NCBI GenBank assembly: GCA_944388685.1
Contig: CALXJS010000012.1
Coordinates: forward strand, 1 to 32,562
DNA length: 32,562 nt
Source of the DNA: an uncultured Clostridia bacterium
Lineage (GTDB): Bacteria > Bacillota_A > Clostridia > TANB77 > CAG-508
Direction: 5' to 3'
Shown in pieces: positions 23,983 to 32,491 of the stretch (positions are counted from its first letter, which is position 1; each line of letters opens with the position of its first letter). A program made the translations under genes and the position numbers. Below the pieces are notes generated by a model, which had not been told where the DNA came from, ran no database searches, and saw nothing but the letters and a program-made list of their open reading frames with translations.

Positions 23983-26900
23983 ATGAAAAGAGGATCAAAA
24001 AAATTTTTAATTAAAATGTTGATGTTTGTTTTTATAACGAGTGCCTTTACAGTTACCTATGCAACGTATCAGTTTATAAAAACATATGTGATAGATAACG
24101 GATATCTTTACCAAAATAGTGATGGGATAACAGTTAGAGAATTCAAAGAAAATAATAATAATCCAGATATCCAAATATACGATAAGAATGGTCAGAAATT
24201 AAGTGATATGGATAAAATATCGACTGGAGATACTTTTGAACAAAATGGAGAGAAAAACACAATCGTTTTAAGAGGAGATTTAAACGGTGATGGAAGCATG
24301 AATGAAAACGATTTTATAGCTATCAAAGAACATGCCATTGAAAAAAATATTTTGCAGAACGAGTATGAAGTATCAGCAGATATAGATGAAAATAATGAAA
24401 TCAACTTAATAGATGTATTGCTATTTAAACGTATCAAAAACGAAAATAATGTGGCAGTAGAGGGAGTTGACTTAGATAATACAAATTACAATCTTCTTAT
24501 TGGAGAGTATATAACATTAAGTGCAACAGTATTACCTGAAAATGCAACCAATAAAAATGTGTTATGGAATTCGAGCAATCCAAATGTTGCAAGTGTAAAT
24601 GAAGAAGGTGTTGTAACTGCATTAAATCCAGGGAATGCAATTATCACTGTAACAACAGAAGACGGAGGATATACAGCAAATTGTGAGATAAATGTACTAG
24701 AAAGAAAAATTCAAAGTATAGAGATGATAGAAGAACCAATTAAGACAGAGTATATTCAAAATTACGAGAAACTAGATGTAACAGGAGGAAAAATCAGATT
24801 AACATATAATGATGAAACGACAGAAGAAATTGATATGACAACAGACATGGTGAGTGGGTTTGATAATACAACATTAGGCTCAAAAACATTAACAGTAACA
24901 TATGAAGGAAAAACCACAACATTTGAAGTAACAATCGTAGAAAAAGAATTAGTTAGAATTGAGATAGCACAACAACCAAACAAAACAACATATATTCAAA
25001 ACTACGAAGAATTAGATGTAACAGGAGGAAAAATTAGATTAATATACAATGATGAAACAACAGAAGAAATTGACATGACAACAGAAATGGTAACAGGATT
25101 TGACAATGCAACAGTAGGACCACAAACCTTAACAGTAACATACGAAGGAAAAACCACAACATTTGAAATAACAATTGTAGAAAAAGAATTAGTTAGAATT
25201 GAGATAGCACAACAACCAAACAAAACAACATATATTCAAAACTATGGTGAGTTAGATGTAGCAGGAGGAAGAATTAGCCTAATATACAATGATGAGACAA
25301 CAGAAGAAATCGATATGACAACAGAAATGGTAAGTGGGTTTAATAATGCAAAATTAGGACCACAAACTTTAACAGTAACATATGGAGGAGAGACAACCAC
25401 ATTTGAAATAACAATTGTAGCAAAAGAATTGGTTAGCATTGAAATAGCACAACAACCAAACAAAACAACATATATACAAAACTACGAAGAAGTAGATGTA
25501 ACAGGAGGAAAAATTAGACTAATATACAATGATGAGACAACAGAAGAGATAAACATGACAACAGAAATGGTAAGTGGATTTAACAATGCAGAATTAGGAC
25601 CACAAACTTTAACAGTAACGTATGGAGGAGAAAACACAACATTTGAAATAACAATTGTAGAAAAAGAATTAGTTAGAATTGAGATAACACAACAACCAAA
25701 TAAAACAACATATATACAAAACTACGAAGAATTAGAGGTAACAGGAGGAAGAATTAGACTAATATATAATGACGAAACAACAGAAGAAATTGACATGACA
25801 ACAGAAATGGTAACAGGATTTGACAATACAACAGTAGGACCACAAACTTTAACAGTAACATATGCAGGAGAGACAGCAACATTTAATGTTACAATTCTTA
25901 CAAAACAATTAGACAGCATTGAAATAGCACAACAACCAAATAAAACAACATATATACAAAACTATGAAGACTTAGATGTAACAGGAGGAAAAATTAGATT
26001 AATATATAATGACGAAACAACAGAAGAAATCGACATGACAACAGAAATGGTAACAGGATTTGACAATGCAACAGTAGGGCCAAAAACATTGACAGTAACA
26101 TATGAAGGAAAAACCACAACATTTGAAGTAACCATTATTGAAGAAAGAACAGCTAAATTAGACAAAACAGATATAGAACTAAACGTAGGAGAAGAAACAA
26201 CAATAACGATTACGACAAATCCTGAGAATGTACAAAGATCATATACTTCAAGAGTAGAAAATGCATCAGTTGTTAGTCTAGAAAAAACAGAAACATTTGG
26301 TGTATTAAAAGTAACAGGGCTAGAAAGGGGAACAACAAAGATAACATTTGTTGTAACTGTAGATGAAACAGAGATAACACTAGAATGTAATGTAACAGTA
26401 AATGCACCAGATGTACCAGTAACAGGAATTACGTTAGACAAAACAGAAATGACATTAGAAGAAGGACAAACAGGAACAATAACAGCTAGTATAATACCAG
26501 AAAATGCTACAAATAAACAATTTAGATGGTCATCAGATAATGCGGAAGTTATAAAATTAGTTTCAGCAGAAAATGGAACACTAACAATACAAGCATTATC
26601 AGAAGGAGAAGCAACTTTAACAGCAACAACAGAAGATGGAAGTCATACAGCAAGTTGTAAAGTTACAGTTACGGCGATTCCACCAGAAGAAATTAGTATG
26701 CAACTAGATAAATCAAATGAAACCATAGCAAAAGGCGAAACAGTAGATATAACAGCAACTATGACAGGAATGGATCAAAATATCAATTGGGAAAGTAGTA
26801 ATACTGTAATTGCAAAAATCACAAAAACAGATAACAATACGATAACAATAACAGGAGCACAGGCTGGAAAAGCAACAATCACAGCTACAACAGAAGATGG

Positions 26901-28731
26901 AGATTATACAGCAACTTGTGAGATAAACGTAGTATATCCTGTCACAGGAGTAACACTTACTGAAGAGACAGAAACTGTAACAGTTGGAAGCAAAACACTT
27001 TTGACATCTGTATTAGAACCAATCAATGCAACAAATCAAAATATTATATGGAGTTCAAATAATGACGCAATAGCAACGGTTGATGAATATGGAATTGTAG
27101 AAGGATTAGAAGCAGGAAATACAACGATCACAGCTACAACAGAAGATGGAAATTACCAAGCAACCTGTGAAGTGACAGTAGAAAATAAACAAGCGGAAAC
27201 AGATTCATCAAGATTTTCATATACTACCAAAGGAAATAAGGTAACGATTACAGGATATAAAGCTAAAGGTAATGATAGTGAACTTATTATTCCAGCAGAA
27301 ATAGATGGTATGACAGTTGAAACAGTAGGTGGAGGTTCAAAAATATCTGGTTTAGATAAAATAACCTCTATACAATTACCAGATACAGTAAAAACAATTG
27401 GAACATCAGCTTTTTATGGATATACAAATCTTGTAGATATAGACCTAAGAAATGTAGAAACAATAGGATCATCAGCATTCTATAATTGTACAGGTTTAGA
27501 AAAGATTACTTTCCCAGATACTTTAACATCAATAGGAGGATATGCATTTTATAATTGTACAGGATTAAATTGTAATATAATTATTCCGGACTCAGTTACC
27601 AATATAGATGGAGCATATGCTTTTAGAGGATGTACAAGTATGAAAAAAGTAAAATTATCTAAAAATTGTGCAAAACTACCATATGGAACGTTCTTTGGTT
27701 CAAGTCTAACAGGACCATTAGAAATACCAGAAGGTGTAGAAATTATAGATGGATATTGTTTTGGAGATACAAAGATTACTAGTGTGAAATTTGCAGATAG
27801 TGTTGAATATATTTACGAAAACGCTTTTAGACAATGTAGCAGTAAAATGGAAGGTGAAATTATATTACCAAAAAATCTAATTTACTGGGGAGATGGACAA
27901 TTTGACCACGCTAGAAACTGTACAAATACAACAGTAGTTATTCCAAAAACATTACAAACAATTGGTGGAGATCAAAATATTTCTAGTATGTATCAAAAAA
28001 AGAATACAGGTTATGGAACACACTCTTTCTATGATTTTGCTATAAAATCTTTTACAGAGTTCATAGTAGAAGACGGAAATCAATATTTCCAAGCAATAGA
28101 TGGTGTATTATTCAGTAAAGACACCAAAAGATTAGTAGCATTCCCAGCAGCGAAAACTTTGGAAGATGGAATTTATGAAATGCCAGAAGGGGTAGAAAAA
28201 ATTGATGAATTATCATTTAGCTTAGCAGGATTAAGTGGATATTCAACAGGAAATCTAAGAACAGTTGTATTACCAAGTACATTCACGATAAGTGAATATG
28301 GACCAGACAACTTAAATTGTTCAGAAGGTAATAAAGACAGAGGAATATGTTTTAATACACTTAGTTCAGGATTTTATATTTATAATGGAATACGAGAAGT
28401 CATTGTAAGCGAAGACAATCCAAATTATAAATCAATTGACGGATGTGTATATTCAAAAGATGGAAGTACTTTATGGTTTGTTCCATTGCAAAAATCAGGT
28501 GATTTAAAAATTGCAGAAGGTACAACAAAAATTGGACATGGAGCATTTTACGGTTCATATTCAAGTTGTCCAATGCCTTTATCATCACTATATATTCCTA
28601 GTACGGTAAAGGATATAGATCAATATACACTAGAATATATGAATCTATTACCAAGTAGATGTACAATCACAGTAGATGAAAACAACCCATATTGGACAGT
28701 AAACTCAAATGGAGATGTTGTAGAAAAATAA
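23983..28731 (+). CDS. Large surface protein: dockerin, Ig-like repeats and BspA-type leucine-rich repeats
   Basis: 1582 residues from ATG 23983, chosen because AGAAAGGAAAG lies just upstream and the next residues (MKRGSKKFLIKMLMFVFITSAF) form a signal peptide or membrane anchor; an ATG 50 codons earlier lacks this. Residues about 97-153 form a type I dockerin with two calcium loops (DLNGDGSMNENDF, DIDENNEINLIDV). A Big2 Ig-like domain follows (158-239), then six 80-residue repeats (about 240-722, each with a TGGKIRLIYNDETTEEIDMT-like core), four more Ig-like domains (to about 1080), and a C-terminal BspA/LRR_5 region (about 1090-1582, IGTSAFYGYTNLVDIDLRN pattern). No LPXTG is seen. The next gene encodes a membrane-bound cohesin, the probable cell-surface anchor. 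Likely role: adhesion or binding of polymers; the ligand is unknown. Confidence 0.9.
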   Translation: MKRGSKKFLIKMLMFVFITSAFTVTYATYQFIKTYVIDNGYLYQNSDGITVREFKENNNNPDIQIYDKNGQKLSDMDKISTGDTFEQNGEKNTIVLRGDLNGDGSMNENDFIAIKEHAIEKNILQNEYEVSADIDENNEINLIDVLLFKRIKNENNVAVEGVDLDNTNYNLLIGEYITLSATVLPENATNKNVLWNSSNPNVASVNEEGVVTALNPGNAIITVTTEDGGYTANCEINVLERKIQSIEMIEEPIKTEYIQNYEKLDVTGGKIRLTYNDETTEEIDMTTDMVSGFDNTTLGSKTLTVTYEGKTTTFEVTIVEKELVRIEIAQQPNKTTYIQNYEELDVTGGKIRLIYNDETTEEIDMTTEMVTGFDNATVGPQTLTVTYEGKTTTFEITIVEKELVRIEIAQQPNKTTYIQNYGELDVAGGRISLIYNDETTEEIDMTTEMVSGFNNAKLGPQTLTVTYGGETTTFEITIVAKELVSIEIAQQPNKTTYIQNYEEVDVTGGKIRLIYNDETTEEINMTTEMVSGFNNAELGPQTLTVTYGGENTTFEITIVEKELVRIEITQQPNKTTYIQNYEELEVTGGRIRLIYNDETTEEIDMTTEMVTGFDNTTVGPQTLTVTYAGETATFNVTILTKQLDSIEIAQQPNKTTYIQNYEDLDVTGGKIRLIYNDETTEEIDMTTEMVTGFDNATVGPKTLTVTYEGKTTTFEVTIIEERTAKLDKTDIELNVGEETTITITTNPENVQRSYTSRVENASVVSLEKTETFGVLKVTGLERGTTKITFVVTVDETEITLECNVTVNAPDVPVTGITLDKTEMTLEEGQTGTITASIIPENATNKQFRWSSDNAEVIKLVSAENGTLTIQALSEGEATLTATTEDGSHTASCKVTVTAIPPEEISMQLDKSNETIAKGETVDITATMTGMDQNINWESSNTVIAKITKTDNNTITITGAQAGKATITATTEDGDYTATCEINVVYPVTGVTLTEETETVTVGSKTLLTSVLEPINATNQNIIWSSNNDAIATVDEYGIVEGLEAGNTTITATTEDGNYQATCEVTVENKQAETDSSRFSYTTKGNKVTITGYKAKGNDSELIIPAEIDGMTVETVGGGSKISGLDKITSIQLPDTVKTIGTSAFYGYTNLVDIDLRNVETIGSSAFYNCTGLEKITFPDTLTSIGGYAFYNCTGLNCNIIIPDSVTNIDGAYAFRGCTSMKKVKLSKNCAKLPYGTFFGSSLTGPLEIPEGVEIIDGYCFGDTKITSVKFADSVEYIYENAFRQCSSKMEGEIILPKNLIYWGDGQFDHARNCTNTTVVIPKTLQTIGGDQNISSMYQKKNTGYGTHSFYDFAIKSFTEFIVEDGNQYFQAIDGVLFSKDTKRLVAFPAAKTLEDGIYEMPEGVEKIDELSFSLAGLSGYSTGNLRTVVLPSTFTISEYGPDNLNCSEGNKDRGICFNTLSSGFYIYNGIREVIVSEDNPNYKSIDGCVYSKDGSTLWFVPLQKSGDLKIAEGTTKIGHGAFYGSYSSCPMPLSSLYIPSTVKDIDQYTLEYMNLLPSRCTITVDENNPYWTVNSNGDVVEK
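24721..26160 (+). repeat. Six tandem 240-bp coding repeats
   Basis: Near-identical DNA copies recur at exactly 240-bp spacing (24721, 24961, 25201, 25441, 25681, 25921), each encoding one 80-residue Ig-like domain. Low divergence, especially among copies 2-6, suggests recent expansion or gene conversion and likely copy-number variation between strains. Confidence 0.9.
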
Positions 28732-28749
28732 TGAATGAGGTTAAAAAAG

Positions 28750-29430
28750 ATGAAAAAAATATTAAAAACAATTATCTTAACAGTAATTTGCATATTAGCT
28801 TTTATAACAATTTCAATGGCAGAAGATACTGCTTACAAAATAGAATTAGGCTCTGACAAAACAGAGGTAAGAGAAGGAGAAACATTTGTAGTAACGGTAG
28901 AAATAGACCCTACGAATGTTGAAGGAGGAATAGGAGCATATATTGCAGAAATAAAATATGATCCAGCAATCTTTGAAATAACCAATTTAGAAGGAATTGG
29001 AAATTGGGAAACACCAATGATAAATGAAGGTAAAATGATTGCAACAACAAAGGACGGAGAATGTGTTACAACAAAGCAGGAAATTGCTAAAATAACATTT
29101 GTAGCAAAGGCAGATGTTGTAAATACAACTTCAGAAATAACCTTAGAAAATTTTGAAGCATCAAATACAGAAACAATTTTGCCAACAGAAAGTAAAAAAG
29201 TTCAAATTGGAAATAATCAAACAGAAACAAACGAAAATACAAATGAAGAACCAAATGAAACATATAATACAATTGAGGTAGGAGAAAAGAATAATAACCC
29301 AAATACGACATCTAATTTAAAATTACCTTATGCTGGATTACAAAAAACAATTATACCAATTAGTATTGTGATAATTGCTATCATTGTTGGAATTGTGTAT
29401 TATAAAAAACACAAAAAGAATGATGAATAA
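28750..29430 (+). CDS. Membrane-anchored cohesin-domain protein
   Basis: 226 residues from ATG 28750, with GAGG 9 bases upstream; a frame-matched ATG at 28735 is 3 bp after the previous stop. Residues 1-24 (KKILKTIILTVICILAFITISMA) are a signal peptide. Residues about 26-155 form a cohesin-type beta domain (VREGETFVVTVEIDPTN, GIGAYIAEIKYDPAIFEITNLEG, KITFVAKADV, EITLENFEAS). A polar Asn/Thr/Glu-rich linker follows, then one transmembrane helix (ISIVIIAIIVGIVYY) and a Lys-rich tail, giving C-terminal membrane anchoring with the cohesin outside. Its operon partner has an N-terminal dockerin, so the pair probably assemble on the cell surface. A terminator follows. Confidence 0.85.
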   Translation: MKKILKTIILTVICILAFITISMAEDTAYKIELGSDKTEVREGETFVVTVEIDPTNVEGGIGAYIAEIKYDPAIFEITNLEGIGNWETPMINEGKMIATTKDGECVTTKQEIAKITFVAKADVVNTTSEITLENFEASNTETILPTESKKVQIGNNQTETNENTNEEPNETYNTIEVGEKNNNPNTTSNLKLPYAGLQKTIIPISIVIIAIIVGIVYYKKHKKNDE

Positions 29431-29456
29431 AGTCATGTTAGACAAATTTGAGAAAA

Positions 29457-29496
29457 GTAGACACTTTATAATTGAATTAACAAGTGTCTGCTTTTT
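29457..29496 (+). terminator. Rho-independent terminator after the cohesin gene
   Basis: A 10-bp stem with one G-U pair (29457-29466 gtagacactt with 29482-29491 aagtgtctgc) followed by TTTTTC. Confidence 0.85.
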
Positions 29497-29500
29497 CATT

Positions 29501-29527
29501 GTATAGGAAATTAAGTTTTTCCTATAC
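29501..29527. repeat. Hairpin next to a GC-richer patch
   Basis: GTATAGGAAA (29501-29510) pairs with TTTCCTATAC (29518-29527). The following bases (aacgtcgcttcgctccagtg, 29531-29550) are unusually GC-rich for the window. It could be a second terminator or a piece of a dispersed repeat; a partly similar hairpin lies at 31319-31374. Confidence 0.5.
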
Positions 29528-29574
29528 AAGAACGTCGCTTCGCTCCAGTGATTGCATCAATAAAAAAATAATTA

Positions 29575-29603
29575 TTTACAATTAAATAGATAAATGATAG
29601 AAT
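29575..29603 (+). promoter_or_regulatory. Promoter of the deoxyribosyltransferase-like gene
   Basis: TTTACA (29575-29580), 17-base spacer, TAGAAT (29598-29603), about 45 bp before the ATG at 29648. Confidence 0.6.
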
Positions 29604-29647
29604 GAAGAAAATTAAAAGATATTTACTAAATTAGAAGGGAGAGAAGT

Positions 29648-30058
29648 ATGAAAATATTAATTATTTGTAGCAAAGCGTTTTATGATAAAATTGCACCAAT
29701 TAAACAAAAATTAGAAGAAATGGGTCATAGTATAGAATTGCCAAACTCATATTATGAACCAGATGCTGAGAAAAAGGCATGGAATTTAGGAAATGAAGCA
29801 CATTCTGAATTTAAACAAAAAATGTTAAAAATGAGTGCAGAAAGAATTGCAACAATGGATGCAGTATTAACTTTAAACTTTGATAAAAACGGAAAACAAA
29901 ATTACATTGGAGGAGCAACTTTTTTAGAACTATATGAAGCATTTATGAAAGGTAAAAAGATTTTTATGTATAATCCAATTCCAGAAGGCATGTTATATGA
30001 TGAAATATCAGGTTTTTCGCCAGTCATTATAAATGGTAATTTGGATTTGGTTAAATGA
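29648..30058 (+). CDS. Nucleoside 2-deoxyribosyltransferase-like protein
   Basis: 136 residues with the small Rossmann-like shape of the nucleoside 2-deoxyribosyltransferase superfamily: KILIICSKAFYDKIAPIKQKLEEMGH at the start (substrate-side loop and helix), MDAVLTLNFDKNG in the middle, and YIGGATFLELYEAFMKGKKIFMYNPIPEG near the end, where the G-G-x-T-F-x-E motif carries the expected catalytic Glu. Family enzymes exchange or hydrolyse N-glycosidic bonds of nucleosides; many short members are uncharacterised. GAAGGGAGAG precedes the ATG. A separate transcript from the surface genes, followed by the HD protein after 132 bp. Confidence 0.65.
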   Translation: MKILIICSKAFYDKIAPIKQKLEEMGHSIELPNSYYEPDAEKKAWNLGNEAHSEFKQKMLKMSAERIATMDAVLTLNFDKNGKQNYIGGATFLELYEAFMKGKKIFMYNPIPEGMLYDEISGFSPVIINGNLDLVK

Positions 30059-30190
30059 GAACGAATAGGGTGTTATGGTATAAATCATATAATGTAATTA
30101 TAAGATGGAAATAGACGACTTTTATTTTGGGAGAAAAAATAAATTAATGATATTGAAAAGTGAAATTCATAAGAGAAGGGAAGGATAAAA

Positions 30191-30838
30191 ATGGAAGAAG
30201 TTAATCAAAATTTAGAAGACTATATTGAAAAAAAAGTATTACCACAATATGACGCAAATAATGTAGGTGGTCATGGAAAGGAACACATAGAAACAGTTAT
30301 AAATAGAAGTTTTGAAATTATAAAAGAATTTAATTTAGATGTGAATAAAGATATGGTATATACGATTGCAGCATTTCATGATATTGGATATAAGGAAAAT
30401 CCAGACCAACATGAAGAAGTATCAAGTGAAAAATTTAAACAAGACAAAGAAATTGCAAAATTTTTCAATGATGAACAGATAAAAGTTATTGCAGAGGCAA
30501 TTGTTGACCACAGAGCAAGTCTAGAATATGAAGCAAGAAGTATTTATGGAAAAATTGTTTCTTCAGCAGATAGAGAAACATCAGTAGAAAATATGCTTAC
30601 AAGGTCAATATTATATCAAGCAGACAAACATAAAGCGGAGAACCCAACCATAGAACAAGTGATAGAATATTCATATAAAAAATTATCAAGCAAATATGGA
30701 AAAGGTGGATATGCAAAAATGTATTATCCAGATAAAAAATATACACAGTATTTAGACAAAATGCAAGAATTATTAGAAAACAAAGATAAGTTTATAGAAG
30801 CAGAAATGAATTTAGCAAAAACATTGGGAAAGGTATAA
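30191..30838 (+). CDS. HD-domain phosphohydrolase
   Basis: 215 residues. The metal site of the HD superfamily is complete: GHGKEH (27-32, His28/His32), FHDIG with His63-Asp64, DHR with His107 and SADR with Asp127. Such proteins hydrolyse nucleotides or other phosphomonoesters; the substrate is not evident. GAAGGGAAGG precedes the ATG. The next gene, a small phosphatase, starts 4 bp later, so the two are an operon. Confidence 0.85.
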   Translation: MEEVNQNLEDYIEKKVLPQYDANNVGGHGKEHIETVINRSFEIIKEFNLDVNKDMVYTIAAFHDIGYKENPDQHEEVSSEKFKQDKEIAKFFNDEQIKVIAEAIVDHRASLEYEARSIYGKIVSSADRETSVENMLTRSILYQADKHKAENPTIEQVIEYSYKKLSSKYGKGGYAKMYYPDKKYTQYLDKMQELLENKDKFIEAEMNLAKTLGKV

Positions 30839-30842
30839 GAAA

Positions 30843-31304
30843 ATGATTAAAGTTTTATTTGTATGCTTAGGAAATATATGTAGGTCTCCTATGGCAGAAT
30901 ATGTATTCAAGGATATGGTAAAAAAGGAAGGTCTAGAAAATCAATTTTCCATTGCTTCAGCTGCAACAAGTTATGAAGAAGTGGGAAATGATATGCATTA
31001 TGGAACAAAAGATAAATTAGACGAAATGGGCATTCCTTATACAAAGCATAAAGCAAGAAGAATTGAAAAACAAGATTATCAAAAATATGATTATATCATT
31101 GGAATGGAAGAAAGTAATATTCGTAATATCTTAAGAATTGTAGGAAATGACGAAGAAAAGAAAGTATATAGATTATTAGATTTTTCAAAAAATCCAAGAG
31201 ACATTGCTGATCCATGGTATACTGGAAATTTTACAGTTACATATCATGATGTTATAGAGGGCTGTACGAACTTTTTGAACTATTTAAAATTGCATTGTTT
31301 ATAA
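30843..31304 (+). CDS. Low-molecular-weight protein-tyrosine phosphatase
   Basis: 153 residues. The P-loop VCLGNICRS (7-15) has the catalytic Cys8 and Arg14 of the C-x5-R-S signature, and the general acid Asp123 lies in IADPWYTGNF. Removes phosphate from protein tyrosine or related substrates in the cytoplasm; in Firmicutes often linked to capsule or stress control, though no kinase is adjacent here. The ATG is 4 bp past the HD gene with GGGAAAGG overlapping its end, indicating coupling. Sequence and length are complete. Confidence 0.93.
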   Translation: MIKVLFVCLGNICRSPMAEYVFKDMVKKEGLENQFSIASAATSYEEVGNDMHYGTKDKLDEMGIPYTKHKARRIEKQDYQKYDYIIGMEESNIRNILRIVGNDEEKKVYRLLDFSKNPRDIADPWYTGNFTVTYHDVIEGCTNFLNYLKLHCL

Positions 31305-31318
31305 GAAACTTAACCTTG

Positions 31319-31374
31319 TTGTATACGGAAAAATCCACATAAGGTCAAGACAAAAGACGATTTTTCTTATACAA
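31319..31374. repeat. Long imperfect hairpin between genes
   Basis: TTGTATA-cg-GAAAAATC (31319-31335) pairs with GATTTTTC-t-TATACAA (31359-31374), 15 bp with one small internal loop. It has no trailing T run. It may slow or protect transcripts between the phosphatase and the metallopeptidase-like gene. Confidence 0.55.
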
Positions 31375-31403
31375 TAGAAAATTAGTTAAAGAAGAGGTAA
31401 TAA

Positions 31404-32138
31404 ATGGCAAACTATTTTATCAAAATAAAAGAAAAAGAAATTCCAGTAATTGTAAGAAATTATAGAAATACAAATTCTATAAAAATATATTTCAAAGGAA
31501 ATGTTTTAAATATTAGCAAATCAAAGTACTTATCTAATAAAAAAATATTAGAAGTGATAAAACAGAATGAAGAACAAATCTATGAGCAATATATGAAAAT
31601 ATTGTCGAAAGATAATGACAAAATCAAACATTGGTATACAGGAGAAAAGATAAGCTATAAAGGTGAAGATTTTACAATACAAATGCATTATAGTAATAAA
31701 AAAAGGCTAAAAATTATGTTAGATGAGAAAAATAAGGCATTCATAATAGAAATTCCAGAAATGCTAAAAGATGAGGACAATAAAGATATTATTGATAAAG
31801 GTGTAAAGAGATTGCTTTGTATAAAAACAAAAGAATATTTAGAAACGCGATTGCCATACTGGAGCAAAAAAATGCATACAGAATATCATGAATGTAAGGT
31901 AGGGGACGCAACAAGCAAATATGGAAGTTGTGTTCCTAGTAAGAAAGCACTTCATTTTAGTAATAGGCTTATCATGTTACCAGAAGATAAAATAGATGCC
32001 ATTATTGTCCATGAATTGTCACATATGACTTATGCAAATCATAGCGAACAATTCTATCATTTGGTTCAAGAGTATATACCGAATTATTTTGAGATTGATA
32101 AATGGCTAAAGAAAAATGTTAATAGAGTGATGATATAA
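31404..32138 (+). CDS. YgjP-like zinc metallopeptidase-domain protein (DUF45 type)
   Basis: 244 residues. The C-terminal part has a zinc site HELSHMTYANH (203-213; His203, Glu204, His207, His213), preceded by KYGSCVPSKKALHFSNRLIMLP, the block that defines the YgjP/DUF45 family. The N-terminal half is beta-rich with no known motif. Members are predicted soluble cytoplasmic metallopeptidases; the substrate is unknown. GAAGAGGT precedes the ATG. A hairpin separates it from the phosphatase, so it may be a partly independent unit. Confidence 0.88.
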   Translation: MANYFIKIKEKEIPVIVRNYRNTNSIKIYFKGNVLNISKSKYLSNKKILEVIKQNEEQIYEQYMKILSKDNDKIKHWYTGEKISYKGEDFTIQMHYSNKKRLKIMLDEKNKAFIIEIPEMLKDEDNKDIIDKGVKRLLCIKTKEYLETRLPYWSKKMHTEYHECKVGDATSKYGSCVPSKKALHFSNRLIMLPEDKIDAIIVHELSHMTYANHSEQFYHLVQEYIPNYFEIDKWLKKNVNRVMI

Positions 32139-32172
32139 GAAGAGTCTTAAAATTTTTGAAATGAGGTCTACT

Positions 32173-32201
32173 TAGACAAATTCTAGATTTTATGTTATAA
32201 T
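32173..32201 (+). promoter_or_regulatory. Promoter with extended -10 before the structured leader
   Basis: TAGACA (32173-32178), 17-base spacer, TGTTATAAT (-10 at 32196-32201 with the TG extension). Transcription should start near 32208. Confidence 0.65.
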
Positions 32202-32217
32202 ATATACAAGCAAAGAT

Positions 32218-32312
32218 TTGCATGTAACTAAAAATGCAAGAAATAATTGTGATTATTATTTTGGGTGAAACGATATATCTCAACTATAATAATCAATGAC
32301 AATGATTTCTTG
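32218..32312 (+). promoter_or_regulatory. Highly structured leader RNA of unknown class, riboswitch-like
   Basis: A 22-bp composite stem: CAAGAAAT (32237-32244) with ATTTCTTG (32305-32312), ATTGT (32246-32250) with ACAAT (32299-32303), GATTATTAT (32251-32259) with ATAATAATC (32286-32294), closing a 26-base loop that contains gggtgaaacg. A competing hairpin TTGCAT/ATGCAA (32218-32223 with 32234-32239) overlaps the base of the long stem, so the two are mutually exclusive. It lies between a promoter and the ribosome-binding site of the small ORF. I do not recognise the class. Confidence 0.55.
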
Positions 32313-32338
32313 TAACCTTTTATAAGGAGGAAATAGAA

Positions 32339-32491
32339 ATGAAAAAAAGGATGAGAGTATTGGGGATTAAGAGGAACACTGGAGAATTAAGACGGACAGA
32401 GATTACAGTAGAAATTGAAAATGACGAAATAATCTCGGTCAAGTTTGAGAGCAATGAAAAGCTGCCGACAACCCGAACTTTATTTTTATAA
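32339..32491 (+). CDS. Small protein of unknown function, 50 residues
   Basis: ATG 32339 follows a perfect AAGGAGG at 8 bases. The product begins MKKRMRVLGIKRNTGELRRT and continues with an alternating EITVEIENDEIISVKFES strand pattern, so it looks like a small beta-rich domain; I do not recognise it. Codon use differs from neighbours (AGG, CTG, CCG), including an in-frame CGG at codon 19 (32393-32395), the only CGG in the window that looks like a sense codon; a +1 shift there would stop at TAG 32409. The frame two bases over is open from 32458 to the window end (ADNPNFIFIKVNTK...), so the true protein may be longer or shifted. Mobile origin is possible. Confidence 0.5.
   Translation: MKKRMRVLGIKRNTGELRRTEITVEIENDEIISVKFESNEKLPTTRTLFL

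Noticed and set aside
24762..26441. Several minus-strand frames of 65-159 codons opposite the Ig repeats
   Set aside because: Shadows of the repeated coding sequence, recurring every 240 bp with the repeats.
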